Shown here piece by piece: positions 50,701 to 61,324 of a DNA stretch of 64,000 nt. The notes under the pieces were generated by a model. The model was given only the letters and a program-made list of their open reading frames with translations. It did not search any database and was not told where the DNA came from. Made by a program: the position numbers and the translations under genes. Positions within the stretch are counted from its first letter, which is position 1, and each line of letters begins with the position of its first letter. Origin of the DNA: Neodiprion pinetum (Eukaryota > Arthropoda > Insecta > Hymenoptera > Diprionidae). Where the stretch lies: contig NC_060232.1 of NCBI RefSeq assembly GCF_021155775.2, forward strand, positions 10,762,251 through 10,826,250, read 5' to 3'.

Positions 50701-51893
50701 CTTGTCACGGGGATTATCGAGCTGATCGACATTTTTAAGTCGCAGTCGACAAGTAGTCTCTTTGTGTCGAATCAATCTCAAGCTTTCATATCGACACTAC
50801 TTTGGCTGCTACGAATGTCAGTGCGATCAAGGAGGCATCCTCCTTGAGTGCGAGCTCGTTAAGTAGACTCGATAGAGCAGAACCCTCCTACGCTCCCAGG
50901 CCCACTTGGGCCCACTTGCCCCCCGAAAACTGGTCACAAAAATTTACCCAGGGTTACCATCAGTCTTTATGTTCTTCAGTCAACGCCAGCACTTTTCAGA
51001 ATCTCAAAATTTTTACCAAAAATCAAAAAGAGTTAGCCTCACTTTTTATCTGGACCAAAACAAAAATCCTCAATATAGTCCACGTAAGCTCAGTAACTGT
51101 CGGTTAGTGCGCTTCACTCATAATCAGCCCGGACTGAATTAATATCGTACAGATTTTTCATCCATCAATTTCGCTGCGAGGGAAGCTTTAAAGTTATATT
51201 TGCATATAACTACTTAACTAATCGACATGAAATCTTATGTTCACTAGCCGACCGCAGCGCACTCTCAAATACCAAAACGGTCATACGACCAAAAATTTCT
51301 AATTGAATCGATATTTCACGAAAGAATGCGGTGTACTCTCGTAGAAACTCCCAAATCGGTCACGCGACGGAATTGACAAACATTCCCGCCCATGTTTTAA
51401 ACTTCAGTATTCCGATTTGCCGCCAGGTGGAGTAAGAGTCGTTTCTAATCAGGCGCAGTGTCATCCCGCGGTACGCTGTCTCGTACCCGGTGGGCGGATT
51501 GGAGGTTTGTGTGTTTTCGATCGGTCGGCGAGAGGTAACGTGTTCTTGCGAGAAAGTGTTACACTTCGATATCAAGACTGCACCTCCCCCTGAGTAATTC
51601 CCTCGACAAAAGTATAAAATTTTACGCTGAATAACAAGCTGCGGGAAGATTTTGTTTCCTCATAAGTAGAAATCGCGCTTTAGTTAGCTAACCTTAATTT
51701 GATGAAACTGGAAGTTTTGTCAAATTTCGCCGATTTTTTTTATTCACGCAAATTTGCCCGCATCTTCTCTTGGTTCTCAGTAACTGATAACAACACGACG
51801 ATTGGTTTTTTGTTTTCTTTCAGAAAATCAGTGAACAACGATTGTTTGATTTATCAGCGATTAAATTAAAGCGAATCACAGACACTCGTAACT
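50701..51893. other. Intergenic region and probable promoter of the TXNDC5-like gene
   Basis: A further CTTCAGTCAACG motif lies at 50974-50985. A CpG-rich patch at about 51370-51560 may hold the promoter. GAGAG followed by GTAACG near 51535 and a pyrimidine tract plus CAG at 51814-51824 could be the donor and acceptor of an intron in the 5' untranslated region. This is inference. Confidence 0.35.
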
Positions 51894-54191
51894 ATGCTTC
51901 TTAAAATCATCGCACTTCTTGTCACAATTTCAACATATCAAAGCGAGGTCATTGCTCACGACGATGACGTCCACACTCTTCAATATTCGGCGGAAACCTT
52001 CCCTGTCGAGATAGCCAAGAAAGATCATTTTGTCATGTTTTACGCACCTTGGTAAGTCAAAAAATTTTCGACACACAAGCGAACACGAAATATATAGTTT
52101 ATAATTCATAATATTTCAATTGTCATTACACTCATTACAAGTATAATGTTGATGCATATCCCGGGACACCGAAATAAGTGTGGCTGATTCCACTAAGTTT
52201 TTTTCGCTGTCAATATTATGGATATTTCAAATCTCTGTGTTTGTAGTTTATTTGGGTATGTGATTTTCAGAGACACAATTATTTAAGAAAGAAAAAAATG
52301 AAAAATAGTAGCATCAGTATGTTTATAATATGAAGGATGAGATTTTATAAGAAATGATGAAATGGTAGTAACCGAAACAAATGTTAAATAAATTCTTAAA
52401 GTAAATGAAACTTGGCCATATGATTTTGAAACCTGAGAGCCACAGATGAACAGATAATATCACAAATGTACAGTTCAAATTTAGATTCAATCTCCACTAG
52501 AGGTCTCAAGTAACCTGCCCCAAAGTTTTAAGAAACACAATTCCTGTGAAAATGGCTTTAAGATTTGATATTTCAACCTATATTTAGCAGTGCATTATTC
52601 AAGGAAATTCGACTCTCTAAATTTATCAAATACTTCATTCAAACAAGTGTTGAATTATCCTCAAAATATAGAGAAAAAATTACAAAATTTGTTGAAAATG
52701 ACTAGGGGTATGTAAGTCTTAATAAACACGTCATACATAGAACGAAAATATTCTGTTATTTATTAGGTGTGGACACTGCCAGCGACTCGCACCGACGTGG
52801 GAACAATTAGCTGAAATGCTCAATGGAATTGACGATGGTCAAGTTCGAATTGCAAAAGTCGATTGTACCGTTGATGCAACTGTCTGTTCGGATAATGATG
52901 TGACTGGATACCCAACGTAATAATTATCAATTTTTCTTCAACCCGATTGAGTCTCGCCAATTTTTTTCCTTTTAGAAGCAAAGAAACTTGTAGCTTCAGT
53001 TGAATTGTTCAATGTTTCGAAATTCAGGGTCATTAAACTACTTTCATCTATATTTTTCCTTGTAAATTACCAACTAGTTGGAAATTCCATAACCTCATAT
53101 AACTACCTGCATTTATCTTCAGTCTCAAGTTCTTCAAAGCTGGCGGAAGCAAAGGTATCAAGTTCCGTGGGACTCGAGACTTACCCACTCTGACAACATT
53201 CATCAATGAGCAAATCGGAAGCGTTCCAGTTGTTAGTATTACTGCTCTATATTTTATCGGTAATACGATCTTCAAAAATTCTGACTATTTATCAGGTAAT
53301 TTTATATCGCAGGAAGAGAACAGCGAACCAGCTGTACCGCAGCCTGTGAACGGACTATTAGAACTGTCCGAATATACATTTGACAAACACGTATCCAGTG
53401 GAAAGCATTTTGTTAAATTCTACGCACCATGGTGCGGACATTGCCAAAAGTTAGCACCCACTTGGGATGAGCTTGCGAACAGCTTCGCTCATGGCGACCT
53501 GGTTAGTATCTCTAAAGTGGACTGCACCCAGCATCGCTCAGTTTGTGGCCAATTCGACATTAAAGGCTACCCGACTCTGTTGTGGATTGAAGACGGTAAA
53601 AAGGTAAGTTTTATGTCACAGCTAATATCGAATTCAATCGCGATGAGCATTTATCGAAATTTTTATGATTTATTCAAGTGGTACAATAAGTATTGACCAT
53701 ACCTCTTAAAATGCTTTTTCACTTCTCAGATTGATAAATACACGGGGCAGAGATCTCACGAGGAGTTGAAGACTTACGTGTCGATGATGCTGGGCAAGAA
53801 CGCGGAGAGTAATGACGAGGAAAAGAAAGAGTCTGGCGGTCCGTCGGACGCGGTGTTCACGTTGACCGGTGAGAGTTTCAAGAACGGTATTGAGAAGGGT
53901 GTAACATTCATCAAGTTTTTCGCACCGTGGTGCGGACACTGCAAGCGTCTAGCCCCGACGTGGGAAGAGCTTGGAAAAAAGTTCTGGGCAAACGAAAATG
54001 TGCACATAGTAAAGGTCGACTGTACGATGAACAGTAGCAAACAGCTGTGTAACGACCAGGAAGTGGACGGCTTCCCAACTCTCTTCCTGTACAAGGACGG
54101 CCGAAAATTGTCCGAGTACAACGGATCGCGTACATTGGACGATCTTTACGAATTCGTCATGAATCATATACAGTCCCGCGACGAACTGTGA
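51894..54191 (+). CDS. TXNDC5: Thioredoxin domain-containing protein 5 (pretaporter-type ER disulfide isomerase)
   Basis: An ER-lumen protein of the PDI superfamily that forms and isomerises disulfides; the Drosophila orthologue, pretaporter, also acts in apoptotic-cell clearance. Five exons join in phase: 51894-52051, 52767-52916, 53123-53231, 53313-53603 and 53730-54191, giving 389 aa. A signal peptide covers about residues 1-21 (LLKIIALLVTIS core). Three thioredoxin domains each carry APWCGHC with redox cysteines at 54/57, 180/183 and 304/307, all followed by (Q/K)(R/K)LAPTW. Each has a cis-Pro loop (GYPT, GYPT, GFPT). The first active site is split by an intron between Trp53 and Cys54. 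The C-terminus is RDEL, a KDEL-type retention signal. Domain number and length match the TXNDC5 family. It is convergent with the tailless-type gene. Confidence 0.95.
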
Positions 54192-54624
54192 TCATGTGTT
54201 CTAACTAAAACGCATGTTGGTACTTACGGTTTTTATCGGAGGGAGCTTGCGAGCGGTTTTTGATCCGTAAATGAAACCGGCTCGCGTAATTGATCTGAAT
54301 GATAGTTTCTACTTTTTAAAAAAATTTTCATATAATTTTTCAAACTTGTTTCATGGCAATCTTCCATAATGTATTGTATTAGTAAGGCGTTTTGTTGGAG
54401 CTACCGACACATGTCGACTCACAAGACATTTATTATCAAGCGAAAGCTTGCCAAGAAATTGAAACAGAACCAGCCCATACGATAATGGGTGAGAATGAGA
54501 ACTGGAGACACAATTCGCTACAATGCGAAGAGACGTTATTAGAGGAGAACCAAGTTGAAATGGTAAACTCGTACATTAATTCTGGTCTTCAATTTCTATG
54601 GTTCTACATGATTATGTCACTTGA

Positions 54625-54630
54625 AATAAA
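54625..54630 (+). terminator. Poly(A) signal candidate of the TXNDC5-like gene
   Basis: AATAAA about 430 bases after the stop codon. The stretch 54192-54650 is likely 3' untranslated sequence. Confidence 0.4.
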
Positions 54631-54650
54631 CAAAATTTGTATTATTAAAT

Positions 54651-57600
54651 GTAAAATATTTTGTTTCCTTGAGTTGATAATACAGGGGGCGTGATCGTGA
54701 ACTAATATTCTTAGAAATCCGATAAATCGCAATCAGCTGATAAGATTAGCTTCTATTCTTGCGTCAGCATCGGACGTAGGAAAAGTTTGCAGAGCATTTA
54801 AAATGAACAACTAGTATCCATTTTTAGTCAGAGTTGAAGTCGTTTGTTTGAGGTAAGATGTTGAGCTTCCGTTGTCCAACTTATATCATAATGTGCATGC
54901 AGCAGTTTCGATTCACATACTCCAAAAGAAACTGTTGAATTATTCCTTTTAAACTTTATACATACTTATGATTAGTTGGTAAGCATTACAAGTGAGCCTG
55001 TAATGTACATTTGTAAAAACGTGAAATGAATACTGAGTATAAATATTGTGTTTTGTAAATGATCGCCTATGTTGAGTGGATTATTAAAATGGTTCGAAAT
55101 TAAACAGTGTGTCTTTGTTATTAACACATCTAACAATACCCTAAGACATATTTTTACTGCCAAGTGTTCGCACTTGATTCATACGTTTCTTGCATTTATT
55201 TATTATTTTCTGTTTCCCGAACCGAATGAATAGCGCATAATCATAATCGGGAATTGAATCGCCTTAAGATAATAGTAAGCATGTATATTATATCATATGT
55301 ATATGAATACGTAATACATTTATACACATTGTTCCGATTTACAGCAGAAACATTTTACAGCTACTTTACAGTATGTACACGTAACATTGTATGTATGTAT
55401 TATTAAGTAACGTAAATTTTATTCAATTTACCGTCGTTTATCGAGATTTACCGTTTACAGTCTTCGTGTCACGATGAACGATTAATGTTCCGTATGAATA
55501 AACTTACGAGTTATTGAAGAAACAGTTATCTCGCATTTTGAATATATTATAGTTAATTTTATTTCAATTTAGGGAGTTAAACAGTGATAAGAGAGAAATT
55601 CAGAAGATTTGAGAACGCCGTTTCGGGACGTATTCCTGGAAATATCGACAAACGTTACACTTGACATCAAGACTAATTTATAAACAAATTTTGTCGTACC
55701 TTTTGAAGTTTGCTTTCGCTGATTTCGGCCAAAATTTGTGAAAACTTTACTCGGAACTTTGTACAACCGGTGTGAAACCTAGTTTAATAATATTCAACGA
55801 AGAACAACAGTGTGCTTATAGTTAATGGAATGCGTACACAAGTAAAAGTGCACAGATGCGGCAATAAGCGATATAAATAAAGTACGTTTGCTCGATTTGT
55901 GTCAACTTTCCTTCGATATTATGTATAATCACATGAATCCCGACTATATAATCAATTACCGCTCATTGATACTTACGGGTATTAATCATTATTATTCATA
56001 CATTATTTCTTTTTTTCGTTACTCTTATTGCACACGACGAATGAAAGGGGTTGCATGACGTATCACAGTTGGGAAATCGCTAAAATACTTTGCTAACGAA
56101 TTTTCATACATACACCTAGATATATAATACTGTATATCTATATATTATAATACTATAATACTGCATGAAAAATTCTCAATTCAATTTTCACGATAAATAT
56201 TACCCATATATTACATCTGCCCGACATTTCCCAAGTGTTTTACAAATGTAAGCGAATAAGAAAGTGAGAATATTTTTCAAACGATTGAAAAAACATTGTA
56301 ACCAAATGAACAACGATACATATATTACAGGCCATTATAGCGTAAAGATTAATGAGTTTTAACGATTGATAGGGATGGTGCGACCGATTTGCTTTCGAAT
56401 TATCAAATCCATACGTAGCCGTCATAACTGGGCGGACACGAAGATAAGATAAGATGCAACATATCCCCATAGCTGTGGCAATATAGCAAGTCCGTGCATA
56501 AACTATACCGTGATTCGTCTCTTATATATCGAAATGATTCGAACACGAGCATGAGATTTTTGCATTTTACTTAATTTTTTGACAAGAAAGGCAATGCAGC
56601 AGCAATGTTGAACTTTTCCTCTTGTATAGTCTTATCGTTTCACGTATTTTTGTCCGTTTTCTTTCGTTTCGATAGACAAGATACTCATTTTGAGGGTTTG
56701 AGGTGATGATGAACATACTTGACGTAATTTATAATCATCTTCAGACCCACTATTGCAAAAGTCAGTACTATATTGACAAGAATGTGTATTTCATAATTGT
56801 TGGTATGTATGGATAATTAAAATTTAGATTTATAATACCAGATATTGACAGCGCTCATCGTGATCCGATTGTATGAATTTCTTCTTTTTTTTTTCTATTT
56901 CTCCGTTATTTGCACCAGAGAGTGCAAATAGGAACAAATTAAATATAAATTTTTTCTTTATGTGGATAAACGTAACAGATTGTTGAAAAAAGTGTCAATA
57001 AATATATGCAGCTATATGTGTACTTGGTATACGACAATTAGAGCACAGATCCTCTGGTCAAAATATCTTCCGCACAATTTTACAACGAATATTTAAGAGA
57101 AATAAGTCTAATTATCTTCTGTAATGAGATGAGGTGCTGTTTTTTTTTCATATCACTGTATTAAAAATTGCCTCCATATACCTACATTCAGTTTTGCGTA
57201 TGACTCAATCACTTGAATATTACAGTTCTTCTTAATTCTTCTGATACATTCTAAGTTTCTTTTCAAATTTCTCTTTAGCGGTTATTTAACGAAACTCGCA
57301 GACTGTACTTCGTCACGTATTACAGTAACGGAGACACATTATCGTTCTGCTGACAGCTGTTATTCACAGTTTGCATGAAACTTTACACCTACATTCTTTA
57401 CAGCTATAACGTTTCATCGTGGGATGGATCGACAGTCTTCGGTGAATTATTGTTCGACCAATGATCCTTCACACATCGACTACAATAAAACATACATATA
57501 CCTATATGTACATTTTACCTATAAGAGAGCCCAATATTATCTGAATATGGGTAATAGCCAATCTTATCGCGGGATAAACAGAAAATAACATAATACTTAA

Positions 57601-57677
57601 TATTGTTAGTATATAAAAACACGTCAAAGTAGTCCTCTGGCCACGTCAGATTTTCTATGAAATACGATTAGGTACTT
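54651..57677. other. Intergenic DNA between two convergent genes
   Basis: AT-rich, without an identifiable gene. The part nearest 57677 should include the 3' untranslated region of the tailless-type gene (minus strand), whose end is not determined. No RNA gene or transposon with both ends was seen. Confidence 0.45.
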
Positions 57678-60600
57678 TCAATTCGAGTATCTCTCCATTT
57701 GGTACATATCGCCGAGCAGACGAGCGATCGGTATTTCCCCGATCGTTTCTCGGAAGAACAAGAGTTCGACGGTCGAAGGATTTACAGCCCTCAAACTCGG
57801 GAGCAGGAGCAGCAGCCTCCCGAATCTTGTTGGCTGACGAGGATATCGCGATCTCACGTAATCTCCCAAAATGCACTGGGCCTGGTCTTGAAGCATCTGG
57901 ACCGGTTGCCCCTCGTGAAGTCCCCTGGTTTCTAGAAAGTCCAAAAACCACAATCACAATTTTAACGATGTGTTATATAACAAGTAATTTTTTTTTTTTT
58001 TTTTGGAGTAAGACTGCAAGAATTATCGTTTCCAGTTAACGGTTCCATTACGATTGTAAACAATTAATTCCATAACGATGGTATCCAAAGAGTTCCATCA
58101 CAAAAATCGAACGGAGTATTGCAAATACACTGTAAAAATTATATCAACAGTTTTTTTTGTATCTTCAGCATCGGCTATACTAACGAGGCTGGACATGCTT
58201 ACTTTATTTCCGTATCAGCTTATCTATCAATGTTCTATTAATCTGATTCAAAGAAGCTGCAAAAAGTAATTTTTTTATACAGTACACTTTATCAGCTCAC
58301 GAAGGGCTTCTGATAAAAAATTAAGATATAAGTCCCGTAAATTACAAATTTTTCATAATGAACCGTTTCCAAGATTATCACCGGGTTTTTTCTGGACAAA
58401 CAGACAGACAAACAGATCTTTCTTGAAAATCTGTTTGTATTTTAAAGGACCGCCGACGTAGGGATGCATTGAAATTAGAAAAATTCATTCTTTCCCAATT
58501 CCGATATTTATCTTATATCATTATAGATGATGAAAACCCATTATCTTACCTGGCGTGAAGAGAACAACCGCTTTCATGCAACCGCACTCGCTTCCGTCGG
58601 GCGAAAGCTGTCTGAATCTGCACATGATTTCCTGAATAATAATCATAGATTATTAGTTGTAAAGGATCTGCGTTATTAGAGTAATATTGCATGAATTAAA
58701 TAACGTCATCTACTGAATTGGTTAGTTTCTCTTGAGTGTTCTTTGTATTCGTGCGATTTTCTTGATATACTCTGATTACAGTTGAAAAAGGAGGTAAAAA
58801 ATCTGATACAGTAAAGAAGAAAACCTCGAAAAAATCGAACGAACAGATTGATAATAATTCATTAAAGAATCAAGCATGTCCGTTTCTTTTTGCAATGCAG
58901 GTACACACGTACTTAATATGATTTTCACGAGCTAAGCTCATGGAGATTAAAAAGTATATGTTAAATACTAGGCACAAACATTGTGTCTATGGTAAAAAAA
59001 TATGTCTAGCATAAATAACGTCTGACAATTTTAGGCTCTTGTTATCGAAGAAAACAATGTTTTTATGACATTCGTCTGTCGGATTTGAACTTGGATGCGA
59101 AATGAAAATCGCCATTGTTAAACACACTCGAAATTTCATTTCGCCTCTACACTAATTTTAAGCGTTTGTTGCACATCAAATTTTATTTCACGCAAACAAA
59201 CTGAAGCTAGAGCTGCTCAAGTCCAATTTCACCTTCAATTAAATTTTGATAGTCAAGAATGTATTGAAAAAATAAACGGGTATGATTGGCTCTTGAGTAA
59301 GAACCAAACGAAGAACAGGAGACGCCATGCCGTACCTGAATCGTCGTGAGTTCTTCGTGCGAAGAATCCCCAGGGGGTAAACGACCCCGGACCTGTTCGC
59401 CCTCGAGGAGTCCCGATATGTCCCAGGAGATCGACCACTGGGCAAGATGGAGTAGGAAAAGCTGGGTCCAGGCCTGCTGAAGTAGGAGAAGCTGGTCGTT
59501 TTTCGATAAAGTTTGAAAAGGGGCCAGGCAACGAACCCATCTCACTGCCATGAACAGCAGCCGCGCCGTTGTTTCCTAAAATATGGATCGGCTCGCCTCA
59601 GATCGCAAAGACTCACTGAGTTTTCCCCATTCCAAGTGTTCTGTTGTTTGCCGAACGGGGTGAAACACGCTCACCTGTAAAACTTCCCATGTTGGACTGA
59701 GACTTTGCAAGGCTCCTGTGGAAGGACTGTGGCTTGCTTCGGTTTCTGTCTGGTCTGGGGACGCCTCTCCATCTGGCTGAAGTCTGGCACTCCATACAAG
59801 CTCCTGAGATGGGAACGAATTTAGAAATCAAACTGTGTCGTACCGCGAGTTGAAATCAATGTTTACTTTCAGAGCGTGTATCGAAAAAAGGTTTTGGTTC
59901 ATTTTGGAGGGAATTGACCTTGGTAAAAAAAATTGTGCGATTTTCCACGAAAATCTCGATGATTTTTTAGAGAGTTTGGAACATAATGGTACCAATTTTT
60001 GTACAGAATTTTTCTTAGAATTTCGTTGTAATTTTAATCGTAATTGTAGGATGACTTTCTATTTCGCGATTATTCAATTATTTTTCGTATAATATTAGTC
60101 ATTGAAATGGATATAATTTTCTGTATAATGTTACAGAACTTTTGGAGTCGACAAAAAATTAATGTTGGTTATTTTTCACAAGACTCGTCTATTGATACGC
60201 AGGCAGAGTTACGAAATTCACGACGGATTTTCTCAATCCGCCGAGATCGTACTCGAGAGATGAGAAAAGTATTCGAATGCGGACACGCTATCTGCTAGGT
60301 ATACTTAACTTATCTTCAGTAAAGTTTCTTTAGTGGGTGAGATGCGACATCTAGCGGTGGCTCAAGAATATTATATGATACTTTCTGACATTAGTAATCT
60401 TAGAGAAAATTATTCTTACAAATTGCTATTGAAACACTCAGTTTTCTACACTTATTTATACCTTAAAATATTACTGTTTCTGTTCAATTGCAGATTTTCA
60501 TGTGGATTTGTGAGAATAATCTACAAATACAGCAGACTGGTCAGGTAAATCGTAAACTTCCAACTACATTCCAAAAATTCTTCAACACTAATACTTGCTG

Positions 60601-61324
60601 ATTTTAATACCTGACACTTTTCAGCGGACATAAGAATTTGCAGAAGCGGTGGCTGTGGTCCAAGATTGACAGCAGCTGTGTGATAGAGATTTGGGGGCGG
60701 CGGAGGAGGCGGGGGTGGTAAAGGTGCCGGTGGCGGTGATCCTTCGCTTGCTTTTTGTAATATCGAGACCGGCGGTGGATACGGCGATGGTTTCTGGTCG
60801 CACCTTAGGATCCTGTTCGTACATTTAAAAAAAAGTACACATGATTATACCAATTATTCAAGACTCATACCGGGTTATTTCCGTGATGCGCCTGATAGAG
60901 ACTCCTAATTTTAGGCAAATCAGGGTACAGGGTACATCAGCCGCGTGCTAACAAAAGAGCACGGACCTGCTCAGAGTGAACTTGTACCTCGATTTGCCTA
61001 TAATCAGGGGTCCCTAAAGGGTGCCTCACGGAAATAACCGGGTATATTCGTATTTGAAACCCTCGAGATGACTCAACTCTGATTATCAAGGCTCATAAAT
61101 TAAGACATGCAACTAGGCGCAACAAAAGAGAGAAACAGGCGGACCCAACCTGTGATGAGTCAACAAATGTGCCGCTGGTCCATGGTGTCCAGGTGTGGCT
61201 GGGTGACCCGGAGGATGATGCGTCACGTGGGGTGGTGGCGGTTGTTGGTGATGGTGGTGATGGTGGTGATGAGACAAGTGTAGATGAGGCTTTGGCTTCC
61301 TGGGGCCCCGCTCGTGCTGCACTG
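57678..61324 (-). CDS. tll: Tailless-type nuclear receptor (NR2E), C-terminal exons; 5' exons outside the window
   Basis: An orphan nuclear receptor and transcriptional repressor; insect tailless patterns embryo termini and the brain. Six minus-strand exons join in phase: 61324-61150, 60812-60611, 59803-59675, 59575-59336, 58631-58550 and 57931-57678 (stop TGA), about 359 aa. The first begins (G)CA then VQHERGPRKPK, the extension just after the second zinc finger, so the zinc fingers lie in exons beyond 64000. The hinge has a run of eight His, further His/Pro, and a run of Pro before NLYHTAAVNLGPQPPLLQI. The ligand-binding domain begins ETTARLLFMAVRWVR, passes DQLLLLQQAWTQLFLLHLAQW (helices 3-5), then EIMCRFRQLSPDG, KAVVLFTPETRGL, LQDQAQCILGDYV and RFGRLLLLLPSLR, and ends with IPIARLLGDMYQM, the AF-2 helix. 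TLX-like over dissatisfaction or PNR by the ETRGL and LLLLLPSLR segments. Confidence 0.9.
60868..61044. mobile_element. Small MITE in a tll intron, TA duplication
   Basis: About 173 bp (60870-61042) with inverted ends CCGGGTTATTTCCGTGA and TCACGGAAATAACCGGG, flanked by TA at 60868-60869 and 61043-61044. Inverted homology continues inwards (ATTTTAGGCAAATCAGG against CGATTTGCCTATAATCAG). There is no coding capacity. It lies between tll coding exons 61324-61150 and 60812-60611, well away from both splice sites. Confidence 0.75.

Noticed and set aside
50740..51140. Protein-coding exons upstream of the TXNDC5-like gene
   Set aside because: The frames there (Ser/Leu-rich, 78-101 codons) have no domain, overlap one another and do not splice in phase to the signal-peptide exon, which has its own ATG.
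54392..54694. 100-codon plus-strand frame after the TXNDC5-like stop
   Set aside because: It lies in the probable 3' untranslated region, starts at a non-ATG codon, spans the poly(A) signal and has no domain.
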